A stretch of 64,000 nucleotides of DNA from Stakelama portus (GCF_003171655.1 NZ_QFZL01000005.1:62001-126000), one strand, 5' to 3'. Shown: positions 33,732 through 43,046, counted from the stretch's first letter. Numbers and translations are program-made. The notes: generated by a model not told the origin, from the letters alone.

Positions 33732-34265
33732 TCAGCGCAACCAATCCTGCGCGAGCAGCAACAATAGTTTGACGTCCATCGCCACGCCTGCCGCCCGCTT
33801 GGCGGCGACGAAATCACCGATTTCGCTGAGCGGGACGCGGTGGACAAGGATGTCCTCGCCCGCCACGCCGCCGCCATCGCCGATTCGGGTCAGGCCATGC
33901 GCGCGCAGCAATGTGAAGCCTTCGCTGACCATGCCGGGGGAAGAAAAGAACCTGCCCAGTTCCTCGATCCGGTCGGCCTGATAGCCGGTTTCCTCTTCCA
34001 GCTCGCGGATCGCGGCGGCGTGCGGTGTGTCGCCATCATGTTCGTCGCCGATCAGGCCCGCGGGCAGTTCGAGGCAGCGCTGGCCCAGCGGCACGCGATA
34101 TTGCTCGACCAGCAGGACATGCTGCTCGGCATCGATCGCCAATATCACCGCCGCCTGAATGCCGCGCGTGCGCGCAACATATTCCCAACGGCCCTGCCGC
34201 CGGGCGACGATCCATTTGCCCTCCCACATGGTTTCGACGGGGGCATCGAAATCGGGCACAGTCAC
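33732..34265 (-). CDS. NUDIX hydrolase, ADP-ribose pyrophosphatase type
   Basis: 177 residues. NUDIX box around residue 75-97 (LPAGLIGDEHDGDTPHAAAI, then RELEEETGY) with the REx2EE core intact, followed by the GRFFSSPGMVSEGFTLLRA segment typical of ADP-ribose pyrophosphatases. It hydrolyses nucleoside diphosphate-X compounds. The start overlaps the TPM protein stop by 4 bases, so it is last in the minus-strand TPM cluster. Confidence 0.9.
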   Translation of the reverse strand: MTVPDFDAPVETMWEGKWIVARRQGRWEYVARTRGIQAAVILAIDAEQHVLLVEQYRVPLGQRCLELPAGLIGDEHDGDTPHAAAIRELEEETGYQADRIEELGRFFSSPGMVSEGFTLLRAHGLTRIGDGGGVAGEDILVHRVPLSEIGDFVAAKRAAGVAMDVKLLLLLAQDWLR

Positions 34266-34942
34266 AGCTGGATCAGCCGGTCGGGCAGTTCATTCTCGTC
34301 ATCGTCGGTCTTGGGCAGATGCTCGGACAGGATTGCGCCGATCTGTGCCACCGCATCGGCCATGCCGCCCGCCGGATCGCCCGCGCGCACCTTGTCGATC
34401 AGCGCAGCCATCGCGTCGCCCCAGCGTTCCATCGGCACTGCCTGGTGTATCGCTTCGTCGGCGATAATTTCGGCGCGATGTTCGGCAAGCGAGAGATAGA
34501 GCAAAATGCCCTCGCGCGCCGCCGTCCGCTTTTCCGCGCTGGCCCGGAACAGGGCGAGCGCGCGCCGCTGAACCCGGCGCGCCTTGGTCGCTGTCGGCGT
34601 CAGCGCCATGCGCAGCGGCCGATATTCGAGGCCATAGCGTACGATCAGAAACGCAACGACCTGAATCAGCATCGTGAAGAAGATCAGCAGCCCCGGCGCG
34701 ACGGCGTCGATCCAGCCGCCATGGCCGAGCGTCACCAGCCATTCGGGCACCGCCGGGAACAGCGCGCATAGCCCGCCGACCAGCAGCATCGCCGCGACTG
34801 CATAATGGAGTGCGACGTCGCGATAGCTGTCCGACTGATCGGACAGGATCGTGACGATTTCGCCATTGGTGCCGCGCTCGGCCTCCGCCACCGCAGCGGT
34901 AACACGGGCATGATCCGCCGCGTCGAGTTTCCAGCCTGCCAT
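34262..34942 (-). CDS. TPM-domain membrane protein
   Basis: 226 residues. TPM domain at the N-terminus (RVTAAVAEAERGTNGEIVTILSD) interrupted by two membrane helices (VAAMLLVGGLCALFPAV and APGLLIFFTMLIQVVAFLIV) and continued in ALFRASAEKRTAAREGILLYLSLAEHRAEIIAD (in parts). The third TPM protein in a row. Function of the family is debated (acid phosphatase activity or membrane-protein quality control in some members). It shares its start base with the stop of the previous gene. Confidence 0.85.
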   Translation of the reverse strand: MAGWKLDAADHARVTAAVAEAERGTNGEIVTILSDQSDSYRDVALHYAVAAMLLVGGLCALFPAVPEWLVTLGHGGWIDAVAPGLLIFFTMLIQVVAFLIVRYGLEYRPLRMALTPTATKARRVQRRALALFRASAEKRTAAREGILLYLSLAEHRAEIIADEAIHQAVPMERWGDAMAALIDKVRAGDPAGGMADAVAQIGAILSEHLPKTDDDENELPDRLIQL

Positions 34943-35778
34943 TACCAGCTCCCCGATGCGCCGCCGCCGCCGAACGACCCGCCGCCGCCGCCGAACCCGC
35001 CAAATCCGCCGCCACCAAAGCCGCCCGACGAGCCACCGCCCCAGCCAGAGCCATGATGGCCGCCGCTGCCCCAGCCGGGGCCCCAGATGATCACCGGCCC
35101 CATGCCGCCGCGATAGCGCCTGCGGCGACCGCCGCCGCCCCCCCCGCCGCCACCGCGTCCGCCGCCGATCGCAGCGAAGATGATGAACAGGATGACCAGA
35201 ATCCAGAAGGCGACGAACAGCGCCGCAACCGGATTGCCGTCGTCGCTCTTCTTGGCTTCCTGCGCCTCGAGTGCGCGTTTTTCGGCCGCCTCGAGCGGCA
35301 GCTTCATCTGTTCGGCAATGGCATTGGCCCCGGCGACGATCCCGCCGGGCATATCGCCGTCGCGAAAGCGCGGCAGAATATCGTCGCGAATGATCCGGCC
35401 CGACAGCGCGTCGGTCATGATCGGTTCCAGGCCATAGCCGACCTCTATCCGCACCTTGCGTTCGTTGGGCGCGACGATCAGCAATATGCCGTTATTCGCG
35501 TCCTTTTGTCCGATTCCCCAGGCGCGACCGAGCCGATAGCCATAATCCTCGATCGGATAGCCTTGCAGATCGGGGATCGTCGCGACCACCAGCTGGCGCG
35601 AGCTTGCCTGTTCGACCTCCGCCGACAATTGCGTCAGCTGCGCCACGGTCTGCGGGTCGAGAATATGCGCCGCATCGACCACCCGGCCGGTCAGTTTCGG
35701 GAAATTCTGCGCCAGCGCCGCCTGAGTGCCCAGCAGGAGCATCAACAAGGCGGCCAGCATTGGCTTCAGGCGGTTCAC
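34942..35778 (-). CDS. YgcG-type TPM-domain protein with glycine-rich tail
   Basis: 278 residues: signal peptide (MLAALLMLLLGTQAALA), TPM domain (FPKLTGRVVDAAHILDP ... NNGILLIVAPNERKVRIEVGYGLE), a membrane helix (ALFVAFWILVILFIIFAAIG) and a long Gly/Ser/Phe-rich tail with a histidine patch. This is the standard YgcG arrangement. It overlaps its upstream TPM neighbour by 4 bases. Confidence 0.9.
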   Translation of the reverse strand: MNRLKPMLAALLMLLLGTQAALAQNFPKLTGRVVDAAHILDPQTVAQLTQLSAEVEQASSRQLVVATIPDLQGYPIEDYGYRLGRAWGIGQKDANNGILLIVAPNERKVRIEVGYGLEPIMTDALSGRIIRDDILPRFRDGDMPGGIVAGANAIAEQMKLPLEAAEKRALEAQEAKKSDDGNPVAALFVAFWILVILFIIFAAIGGGRGGGGGGGGGRRRRYRGGMGPVIIWGPGWGSGGHHGSGWGGGSSGGFGGGGFGGFGGGGGSFGGGGASGSW

Positions 35779-36386
35779 TCGGTCTCTCCGATTTCGGCGA
35801 TGATGCCGTCGGTCCCGGCGGCGATTCCGCGCGGAAAATCGCCGTCGCGAAAGGCGGGCAAGATGGCCGTATCGATAATGTCCGCCGCTTCGGCATCGGT
35901 CAGTTGCGCTTCAAGGCCATAGCCCACTTCTATCCGCACCTTGCGCTCGTTCGGCGCGACGATCAGCAGCACGCCATCATTACTTTCCTTGCGCCCGATG
36001 CCCCAATGATTGCCAAGCGCGAGGCCGTAATCGTTGATGCTGTGATCACCGAGGCTGGCCAGCGTGACGATCACCAGTTGATGTCCCGTTGTACGCTCGA
36101 GCATTTCCGAGCGGGCCGAAAGCGCGGCTTCCTGATCGGGATCGAGCAAATCCGCCTGATCGACGACCCGGCCTGTCAGTTCGGGGAAGGCATAATCGAC
36201 CGAACTGTTGTTGGTGATCGGCGCCGTGTCGTTTGCCGACAGCGAATCAGCAGCGGCACCACATCCGGCGAGCGCGATCGCAAGCACGACCGGCGAAAGC
36301 AGACGAAGGAGACACCGCGTCCCCCCTGCCTTCCCCTCTCGCGCAGTGTCATCGAGCGACTGCGGGGGAAGGGATGCGTGCGTCAT
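35775..36386 (-). CDS. TPM-domain lipoprotein
   Basis: About 203 residues. The lipobox (ALAGC) follows a hydrophobic stretch LLSPVVLAIALAGC, so it is probably a lipoprotein. The TPM domain (FPELTGRVVDQADLLDPDQE ... GVLLIVAPNERKVRIEVGYGLEA) is nearly the same as in the next gene, pointing to local duplication. No glycine tail. The start is taken as ATG 36386; the open frame continues to 36428. Confidence 0.82.
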   Translation of the reverse strand: MTHASLPPQSLDDTAREGKAGGTRCLLRLLSPVVLAIALAGCGAAADSLSANDTAPITNNSSVDYAFPELTGRVVDQADLLDPDQEAALSARSEMLERTTGHQLVIVTLASLGDHSINDYGLALGNHWGIGRKESNDGVLLIVAPNERKVRIEVGYGLEAQLTDAEAADIIDTAILPAFRDGDFPRGIAAGTDGIIAEIGETE

Positions 36387-36459
36387 GCCCGCATCCCTTG
36401 CACAAACCGGTTCCTGTAGGACAGGCATTTCGGTTTCCCGCCGCAGACGATGCCGCGGA

Positions 36460-37050
36460 TCAGTTGCTGTTGCCGAAATTCACCGTCGGCGCGACGTCGG
36501 CACCTTCCGCCGCTTCAAACGGCGATAGCGGCTTTGCGCCGTAAAAAATCTTCGCACCGATCGCCGACGGGAAGGTGCGGATCGTCGTGTTATATTGCCG
36601 CACCGCCTCGTTATAATCGCGGCGTTCGATCGCGATCCGGTTTTCGGTGCCTTCAAGCTGGTCCATCAGCGTCTGGAAATTCGCCTGGCTCTTGAGCTCG
36701 GGATAGCGCTCGACGGTGACGAGCAACCGGCTCAGCGCACCGCTCAGCTGGCCCTGTGCATTCTGGAATGCTTCCATCTTGGCCGGGTCGGTCAGGTCAT
36801 CGGCGGAAAGCTGAACCGAGCTTGCCTGCGCGCGCGCCTGCGTCACTTCGGTCAGAATCTGCTCCTCGGATGCCGCAGAAGCCTTCACCGTTTCGACCAG
36901 ATTGGGGATCAGGTCCGCACGCCGCTGCAGCGCCACCTGCACATTGGCCCATTGCGCTTTGGCAGCTTCCTCCGCGGTCGGAACGCTATTGAGCCCGCAC
37001 GCCGAAAGCAGCAAAGCGGAAACCATCACCAGCGCTGCACGTATCTTCAT
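36460..37050 (-). CDS. LemA-family lipoprotein
   Basis: 196 residues, lipobox LLSACGLN after a short signal sequence, then the LemA helical bundle (QWANVQVALQRRADLIPNLV, TVERYPELKSQANFQTLMDQ, ENRIAIERRDYNEAVRQYN). LemA proteins commonly accompany YgcG/TPM proteins, as here. GGAGGGATCG precedes the ATG at 37050; the frame up to 37248 runs antisense into mscL and is rejected. Confidence 0.92.
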   Translation of the reverse strand: MKIRAALVMVSALLLSACGLNSVPTAEEAAKAQWANVQVALQRRADLIPNLVETVKASAASEEQILTEVTQARAQASSVQLSADDLTDPAKMEAFQNAQGQLSGALSRLLVTVERYPELKSQANFQTLMDQLEGTENRIAIERRDYNEAVRQYNTTIRTFPSAIGAKIFYGAKPLSPFEAAEGADVAPTVNFGNSN

Positions 37051-37129
37051 CGATCCCTCCGGTTGTGTGTGGTCGATATAGGACACGGCAGGCAGGCGTG
37101 AAAGGGGCAGCAGAGAGAGGGGACATTCG

Positions 37130-37585
37130 ATGCTCAAGGAATTCCGCAAATTCGTGATGCGCGGCAATGTGATGGATCTTGCCGTCGGCGTCATCATCGG
37201 CGGCGCGTTCGCCACCATCACCAAGTCGCTGACCGACGACATCATCATGCCGGTGGTCGGCTGGATTTTCGGCGGGTTCGATTTTTCGAGCTATTTCATC
37301 CGGCTGGGCGCGATCCCGGAAGGCTATACCGGCTCGACCAGCAACTATGCCGCGCTCAAGGAAGCCGGCGTGCCGTTGCTCGGCTATGGCGAATTCATCA
37401 CCGTGATGATCAATTTCCTGATCCTTGCCTTCATCATCTTTCTGTTCGTCCGCGCGGTGAACCGGATGATGGAAGCGTTCGAGGAAGATAAACCCGAAGT
37501 CGCCGCCGCAGAGCCGACCGATGTCGTGTTGCTGCGCCAGATCCGCGACGAATTGCGCGCGGGTCGTGGTGCCGGTGAAGGCTGA
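37130..37585 (+). CDS. mscL: Large-conductance mechanosensitive channel MscL
   Basis: 151 residues. N-terminal amphipathic helix and first membrane helix (LKEFRKFVMRGNVMDLAVGVIIGGAFATIT, in parts), a periplasmic loop, second helix (FITVMINFLILAFIIFLFV) and a C-terminal helix LLRQIRDELRAG. It opens under membrane tension to release solutes. GAGAGGGGACATTCG precedes the ATG. Confidence 0.95.
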   Translation: MLKEFRKFVMRGNVMDLAVGVIIGGAFATITKSLTDDIIMPVVGWIFGGFDFSSYFIRLGAIPEGYTGSTSNYAALKEAGVPLLGYGEFITVMINFLILAFIIFLFVRAVNRMMEAFEEDKPEVAAAEPTDVVLLRQIRDELRAGRGAGEG

Positions 37586-38051
37586 GCCATTCCGCCTGCG
37601 CCGGGGCGGACCGGACGATCATGATGCGCTGGGCGCGTTGATGTTCGATGCGGTCCGTTCCGGCGAGAGCCCCTATAGCGACGCGCAGCGCGCCGCCTGG
37701 GTGCCCGAACCGCGCCGGGGTGCGGATTGGGACGCGCGGATCGGCTCGCAATATGTGATTATGGCCGAAGATGCGGCGGGAAAGCCGGCTGGATTCATGT
37801 CGCTGGCCGAAGGCGGCTATATCGACTTTGCCTATATCCTGCCCCCAGCGCGCGGCACCGGGCTGTTTCGACGCCTGTTCGCCGCCATCGCAGAGGAGGC
37901 CGTAAGGCAGGGCATTTCGCGCCTGTGGGTACATGCCAGCCTGATGGCCGAACCGGCCTTCGCCGCGTGCGGGTTCACGGTTACGCAGCGCGAGCAGGTG
38001 ACGATCGGCACCGAAACGCTCGACCGGTGCGAAATGGAATTAGCGTTTTAG
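37575..38051 (+). CDS. GNAT-family N-acetyltransferase
   Basis: 158 residues, GNAT fold: FRLRRGGPDDHDALGALM, a central strand FMSLAEGGYIDFAYILP, the acetyl-CoA loop ARGTGLFRRLF and C-terminal GFTVTQREQV. Substrate unknown. GTG at 37575 overlaps the mscL end by 11 bases and is the most likely start; other in-frame GTGs occur at 37566 and 37569. Confidence 0.85.
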   Translation: MKAEPFRLRRGGPDDHDALGALMFDAVRSGESPYSDAQRAAWVPEPRRGADWDARIGSQYVIMAEDAAGKPAGFMSLAEGGYIDFAYILPPARGTGLFRRLFAAIAEEAVRQGISRLWVHASLMAEPAFAACGFTVTQREQVTIGTETLDRCEMELAF

Positions 38052-38088
38052 CGCCGGCCATTTCTCGCCCGAGGGGCGGTAGCCCGCA

Positions 38089-38520
38089 TTACGCGGCCGC
38101 CAGTTCCTCGGCATTGGCATCGGCCAGGCTGGTGCCGTCGAGGATCCGCGCGGTTTCGTCGCGCACCCGCGCCATCGCGATGCGGATCGCGCAGCTCGCT
38201 TCGTCCTTGCAATCCTTGCACGGGCGGTAGGCAGTACGGCTGACGCAGGGGACCAGCGCGAGCGGCCCTTCGATCACCCGGATAATCTCCCCCAGCGACA
38301 CCAGATGCGTCGCGCGCGACAGGCAATATCCGCCCATTTTGCCGCGATGGCTGTGGAGCAGGCCGGCCTCGCGCAGATCGGCGAGAATCAGTTCGAGAAA
38401 CTTGCGCGGAACATTGGCTTCGGCGGCGATGCGCGTCATCGGTACCGGGCGGCCACCGGCGGGCTGCTGTGCCAGAAACAACATTGCGCGAAGGGCGTAA
38501 CGGGAACGCTGCGTTAACAT
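38089..38520 (-). CDS. Rrf2-family regulator with cysteine cluster
   Basis: 143 residues. Winged helix (MLTQRSRYALRAMLFLAQQP, ANVPRKFLELILADLREAGLL) and a C-terminal cysteine set (PCVSRTAYRPCKDCKDEASC) of the kind that binds an Fe-S cluster in IscR/NsrR/RirA proteins, so it may sense iron, nitric oxide or oxidants. The ATG at 38520 begins the conserved domain. It is divergent from the tmRNA gene. Confidence 0.88.
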   Translation of the reverse strand: MLTQRSRYALRAMLFLAQQPAGGRPVPMTRIAAEANVPRKFLELILADLREAGLLHSHRGKMGGYCLSRATHLVSLGEIIRVIEGPLALVPCVSRTAYRPCKDCKDEASCAIRIAMARVRDETARILDGTSLADANAEELAAA

Positions 38521-38584
38521 GCCAGTCTCATGCCAGATTAATGTGGCGCCGTCATGGCGCGGAATCACTTTTCATTTAGTGAAC

Positions 38585-38950
38585 CGCCCCTATATTGGAA
38601 GGCGTCGGTTTCGGCCGACTATGGCGATAAACTGTGGCGTGCAATAGGCGCAGCGGACCCGGGGGCAGTACCCGGCGGCTCCACCATAACCGGTGGTGTA
38701 TCTGGACACCGTTTCTGACGGGGCCGAACCAGGATCGACGTGTGTTGAAAAGCGCCGTTTTCGCTCGGAATGGGACCACCGCGACGGCCCATACACACAA
38801 GTGCCAACGATAACGAAGCACTCGCTATTGCGGCGTAACCCCACGGCCTAACGGCCTAAGGTTATTCTGAAATGCGCGGTCGGGCCACACCGGGCAACAG
38901 AAGTGGATTCCAGCGGTACGGGAGGCACCGGGCAACAGAAGCCTCCCACT
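38585..38950 (+). ncRNA. ssrA: Transfer-messenger RNA, permuted two-piece type
   Basis: The acceptor piece comes first and ends in CGGCTCC-A-CCA at 38676-38686, with a T-arm CCGGG/CCCGG just before it. The coding piece begins at about 38720 with GGGGCCG, which pairs with CGGCTCC across the processed gap. The tag frame at 38803-38838 reads ANDNEALAIAA after the first Ala codon position is counted in, then TAA. This is the circularly permuted form known from alphaproteobacteria. Outer boundaries are estimates. The 3' part carries two hairpins with identical loops. It rescues stalled ribosomes with SmpB. Confidence 0.9.
38885..38947 (+). repeat. Twin hairpins with identical 14-base loops
   Basis: Hairpin 1 (38885-38906) has stem CCAC/GTGG and hairpin 2 (38920-38947) has stem GGGAGGC/GCCTCCC; both close the same loop ACCGGGCAACAGAA. 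The stems differ in sequence yet stay paired, so the RNA structure is under selection. They are part of, or directly after, the tmRNA coding piece. Confidence 0.75.
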
Positions 38951-38982
38951 TTCCCCGATATGATTGATCGTCGCAAGCGCGT

Positions 38983-39423
38983 TCAGGCGCGATTTACTGC
39001 GGCGGACTCGCCACCTTCCTGCAGGCTCATAGCCACCAGCAGATCGCTTTCCAGCTTCACCCGCTCATGCAATCGCGGCAGCATCGCCTGCGTCTCGACT
39101 GCAAAGCTGTCGCGATCGGCGGCGATGGCGCCCTCGCTCCAGCGGTCGATATAGCTGACCCAATTGTCCTTCAGCGTTTCGAAATCGCGTTTCACCCGAT
39201 CGATGCTGCCGCTCGCGATACCCGGCCGCGCGCGCATCGCGAGTTCATAGATCAGCGCGTCCTCACGCTTCAGATGATCCGCCACCGTGCGTGCCAATAA
39301 CGCGAGCGCATCGGCCAGCCGTCGCGGCGGCGCCCCCTGGTCGGCCAGGCGTGCCAGATCTTTGGCACAGCGATCGATCATCGCATGTTCGATCAGATAT
39401 CTGGAATGCTGACGGTCAGGCAT
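38983..39423 (-). CDS. Hemerythrin HHE-domain-like protein
   Basis: 146 residues, four-helix bundle: LIEHAMIDRCAKDLARLA, TVADHLKREDALIYELA, DRDSFAVETQAMLPRLHERVKLESDLL (in parts). The His/Glu pattern partly fits the hemerythrin HHE iron site. Possible roles are oxygen or nitric oxide sensing. It lies 55 bases downstream of the histidine kinase on the same strand, so the two may work together. ATG at 39423 starts the conserved part. Confidence 0.75.
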   Translation of the reverse strand: MPDRQHSRYLIEHAMIDRCAKDLARLADQGAPPRRLADALALLARTVADHLKREDALIYELAMRARPGIASGSIDRVKRDFETLKDNWVSYIDRWSEGAIAADRDSFAVETQAMLPRLHERVKLESDLLVAMSLQEGGESAAVNRA

Positions 39424-39478
39424 CGTTCGACTCAGTAAACCCCGCGTGCAACGAACGCCCGACATACCAGATTGCCGG

Positions 39479-40516
39479 TCAGGCCGGTAGCATCAGCCGC
39501 GCCGTCGCGCCCTTGCCGCCGACCAGTTCGAACCGGCCGCGCAGTTGCTGCGCCAGCATCGCGGCGATGCGCAGGCCCAGATTGTCGCTCGCTTCGATAT
39601 CGAAGCCTTCGGGCAGCCCGTGACCGTCATCGCGGACTTCGACGCGCAGCATCTCTTCACCGTCGCGCACCAGTTCCACTTCGATCGTGCCGTCTTCGCG
39701 TCCGGCAAAGCCGTGCTCGATCGCATTGGCGACGGCTTCGGCGACGATCAGCGCCAGCGGGATCGCGGCGTCGGGAGCGAGCAATGCGTCATGCGCGGCG
39801 CTGACGCTGCAGCGCACGTTGCGCCGGCCGCTGGCTTCCACCACATCGGCGCATAGCGGCTCCAGAAATTCGGCCATCGAACGGGTGGCGCCTTCGGCAT
39901 CGTAGAGCTGGCGGCTGATCCGCCCGATCAGCCCCAGTCGTCGCGCGGATTCGTCCAGCGCAGCGCGGGCTGCTTCGTCGCGCACGCGGCGCTTCTGCAC
40001 CGTGAGCAGCCCCGCCGCGACCTGAAGATTGTTCGATACGCGATGCTGCAATTCGCGGAACAGCAATTCGCGCGTCTTCGCCAGCGTGCGGCTGACTTCG
40101 CGCTCGGTGGCGAGATGGCCGTTCGCACGCTGCAGCCAGTGGATGATGACGATATCGGTGCCGACCACCAGAATGTAGAAGCAGAGCGCGATCATCGCGC
40201 CGAGATTGACCGTGAACGCCTCCCGCTCGCCGATGAAGAAATACCAGCTGAGCACGCCGCAGATCACGCCCGCCGCCCCGCCGATCCGCACGCCGAACAG
40301 GAAGGACGAGATAATGACTGCGGGAAAGAACGTCACATAGGGAAAACCGGACGGCAGCCAGGGATCGGCAAGGAAACGCGCCGCCAGCGCGACCGCGCAA
40401 ATGGCCAGCATCGCGACAACCGCCAGCGCGGGCCGGTCGCGCGCAATCGGCAGGCGCTCAAGCCATCGGCCCGGTGCGGTCGGCTTGTTCTGCCCCACGT
40501 CCCCTCTTCCCGGCAT
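39479..40516 (-). CDS. Sensor histidine kinase, HisKA_2 type, with membrane DUF4118 domain
   Basis: 345 residues. Four membrane helices (VVAMLAICAVALAARFL ... ALCFYILVVGTDIVII) of the DUF4118 type at residues about 30-130, a HisKA_2 phosphoacceptor block LFRELQHRVSNNLQVAAGLL near residue 153, and an ATPase domain with VAEAVANAIEHGF (N box) and DDGHGLPEG. The HRVxNN type kinases often feed general-stress or light/oxygen pathways in alphaproteobacteria. No response regulator is adjacent; the hemerythrin-like gene follows. Confidence 0.9.
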   Translation of the reverse strand: MPGRGDVGQNKPTAPGRWLERLPIARDRPALAVVAMLAICAVALAARFLADPWLPSGFPYVTFFPAVIISSFLFGVRIGGAAGVICGVLSWYFFIGEREAFTVNLGAMIALCFYILVVGTDIVIIHWLQRANGHLATEREVSRTLAKTRELLFRELQHRVSNNLQVAAGLLTVQKRRVRDEAARAALDESARRLGLIGRISRQLYDAEGATRSMAEFLEPLCADVVEASGRRNVRCSVSAAHDALLAPDAAIPLALIVAEAVANAIEHGFAGREDGTIEVELVRDGEEMLRVEVRDDGHGLPEGFDIEASDNLGLRIAAMLAQQLRGRFELVGGKGATARLMLPA

Positions 40517-40582
40517 TCAGGGACTTCGCGATACGCGGGCCGACCTGATACCGGCATAGCTATAGCGGACTGTGATTCCAAC

Positions 40583-40610
40583 GAAAAGAGGGCCGGAAAC
40601 CCGGCCCTCT
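40583..40610 (-). terminator. Terminator of pnp
   Basis: On the minus strand a stem GAGGGCCGG / CCGGCCCTC with a GTTT loop is followed by TTTTCG, about 30 bases after the pnp stop. Typical intrinsic terminator. Confidence 0.85.
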
Positions 40611-40638
40611 CTCGCGTTCAATCAGATCGCTGTAACGA

Positions 40639-42966
40639 TCAATTCTCGGTGATGAAGGACGGCAGACCGATGTCCTCGCCGCCTTCGTCGTCGCTCTTGG
40701 ATTCGCTGCGCTCGCGGCGCGGACCGCGATCGCCGCCACGGCCACCACGGTCGCCGCCGCGGCCGCCACGGCCACCATCGCGACCACCGTCACGACGACG
40801 GTCGCCACGGTCACCACGATCGCTGCGCTCACCCTTTTCACGCGGTTCGCGTGCCGGGCGCGTGTCTTCCAGCTCTTCGCCAGTTTCCTGATCGACGACG
40901 CGCATCGACAGACGGACCTTGCCGCGCTGGTCGATTTCGAGAACCTTGACCTTCACTTCCTGCCCTTCGGACAGGACGTCGGACACCTTCTCGACGCGCT
41001 CGTTCTTGATTTCGGAGACGTGCACCAGGCCGTCCTTGCCGCCCATGAAGTTCACGAACGCACCGAAATCGACGAGGTTGACCACCTTGCCGGTGTAGAT
41101 CTTGCCGACTTCGGCTTCCTCGACAATGCCTTCGATCCACTTGCGCGCGGCTTCGATCTGGCTGAGGTCGGAGGACGAGATCTTGATCACGCCTTCGTCG
41201 TCGATATCCACCTTGGCGCCGGTGGTCGCGACGATCTCGCGGATCACCTTGCCGCCCGTGCCGATGACGTCACGGATCTTGGTCTTGTCGATCTGCATCG
41301 TTTCGATGCGCGGAGCATGCGCCGACAGCTCGGTGCGGGTTTCGCCCAGCGCCTTGGCCATTTCGCCCAGGATGTGCGCACGGCCGGCATGTGCCTGGTT
41401 CAGCGCGACCTTCATGATCTCTTCGGTGATACCGGCGATCTTGATGTCCATCTGAAGGCTGGTGATGCCTTCGCTGGTGCCCGCAACCTTGAAGTCCATG
41501 TCGCCCAGGTGATCTTCGTCACCCAGAATGTCCGACAGAACCGCGAAGTCTTCGCCTTCGAGGATCAGGCCCATCGCGATGCCGCTGACCGGACGCTTGA
41601 GCGGAACGCCCGCGTCCATCATCGACAGCGAACCGCCGCACACCGTCGCCATCGACGACGAGCCGTTCGACTCGGTGATGTCGCTGGTGACGCGGATCGT
41701 GTACGGGAATTCGTCATGGCTCGGCAGCACCGGGTGCAGCGCGCGCCATGCCAGCTTGCCATGACCGACTTCGCGACGGCCCGGCGCGCCGAAGCGACCG
41801 ACTTCGCCGACCGAATAGGGCGGGAAGTTATAGTGCAGCATGAAATGCTGATAGCTGAGGCCACCCAGGCCATCGATCATCTGCTCGCTGTCCTTGGTGC
41901 CCAGCGTCGTCGTCGCGATCGTCTGGGTTTCACCACGGGTGAACAGCGCCGAACCATGGGCGCGCGGCAGGAAATGCACTTCGGCTTCGATCGGGCGGAC
42001 CTGATCGGTCTTGCGTCCGTCGATGCGGCGGCCTTCCTTGAGGATCGCAGTACGGACGATATCGGCTTCGAGCTTCTTGACCAGCTTCGACGCGACGAGC
42101 TGCTCCTGCGGCTCCTTGTCGGCCATGGCTTCCTTGGCCTTGGCGCGCGCATCGCCCAGCGCGACCTGACGCTGCTGCTTGTCGGTCAGCTTGTAAGCGG
42201 CTTCGATATCCTTGCCGACCAGCTTCTTGAGCTCGGCCTTGAGCGCGTCCTTGCCGTCATTGCCGGCAAGTTCCCACGGCTCCTTGGCGGCCTGTTCGGC
42301 CAGCTTGATGATCGCCTTGATGATGTCCTGCGACGCCTTGTGCGCGAACATCACGGCGCCGAGCATGACGTCTTCGGAAAGCTCCTTGGCTTCTGATTCG
42401 ACCATCATCACCGCATTGTGGGTGGCGGCGACGACCAGGTCGAGATCGCCTTCGGCAACCATCTCGTCGGTCGGGTTGAGCTGATATTCGCCGTCCTTGT
42501 ACCCAACGCGCGCCGCGCCGATCGGGCCCATGAAGGGAACGCCCGACAGCGTCATCGCGGCCGAAGCGGCGATCATCGCCAGAATGTCGGGCTCATTTTC
42601 GCCGTCATAGGACAGCACCTGACAGATGCAGTTGATTTCGTTGTAGAAACCTTCGGGGAACAGCGGGCGGATCGGACGATCGATCAGGCGCGAAACCAGC
42701 GTTTCCTTTTCGGTCGCGCCGCGTTCACGCTTGAAAAAGCCGCCGGGGATACGGCCGGCCGAGCTGAACTTTTCCTGATAGTGCACGGTGAGCGGGAAGA
42801 AGTCCTGCCCTTCCTTCACCTTCTTGGCGGCCGTAACGGCGCACAGCACCACGGTTTCGCCGAGCGTCGCGATCACCGCGCCGTCGGCCTGACGGGCAAC
42901 CTTGCCCGTTTCGAGCGTGAGGGTCTGACCGCCCCACTCGATTTCCACTTTCTTCGTGTTGAACAT
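40639..42966 (-). CDS. pnp: Polyribonucleotide nucleotidyltransferase (PNPase)
   Basis: 775 residues. Two RNase PH domains ([33 protein letters not shown]), a KH domain ([19 protein letters not shown]) and an S1 domain ([20 protein letters not shown]). After the S1 domain comes a tail of about 60 residues made of Gly-Arg-Asp repeats and a conserved LPSFITEN end, likely for RNA or RNase E contact. It degrades and polyadenylates RNA. It follows rpsO, the usual order, with a REP palindrome and a terminator between. Confidence 0.97.
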   Translation of the reverse strand: MFNTKKVEIEWGGQTLTLETGKVARQADGAVIATLGETVVLCAVTAAKKVKEGQDFFPLTVHYQEKFSSAGRIPGGFFKRERGATEKETLVSRLIDRPIRPLFPEGFYNEINCICQVLSYDGENEPDILAMIAASAAMTLSGVPFMGPIGAARVGYKDGEYQLNPTDEMVAEGDLDLVVAATHNAVMMVESEAKELSEDVMLGAVMFAHKASQDIIKAIIKLAEQAAKEPWELAGNDGKDALKAELKKLVGKDIEAAYKLTDKQQRQVALGDARAKAKEAMADKEPQEQLVASKLVKKLEADIVRTAILKEGRRIDGRKTDQVRPIEAEVHFLPRAHGSALFTRGETQTIATTTLGTKDSEQMIDGLGGLSYQHFMLHYNFPPYSVGEVGRFGAPGRREVGHGKLAWRALHPVLPSHDEFPYTIRVTSDITESNGSSSMATVCGGSLSMMDAGVPLKRPVSGIAMGLILEGEDFAVLSDILGDEDHLGDMDFKVAGTSEGITSLQMDIKIAGITEEIMKVALNQAHAGRAHILGEMAKALGETRTELSAHAPRIETMQIDKTKIRDVIGTGGKVIREIVATTGAKVDIDDEGVIKISSSDLSQIEAARKWIEGIVEEAEVGKIYTGKVVNLVDFGAFVNFMGGKDGLVHVSEIKNERVEKVSDVLSEGQEVKVKVLEIDQRGKVRLSMRVVDQETGEELEDTRPAREPREKGERSDRGDRGDRRRDGGRDGGRGGRGGDRGGRGGDRGPRRERSESKSDDEGGEDIGLPSFITEN

Positions 42967-43046
42967 GATATTTCCTTTTCACCGGGCGCCCTATGCGTCC
43001 GGGGCATCTGATCGAGCCGTTCGCGGCTCTTTCGATTCCCTCCCAA

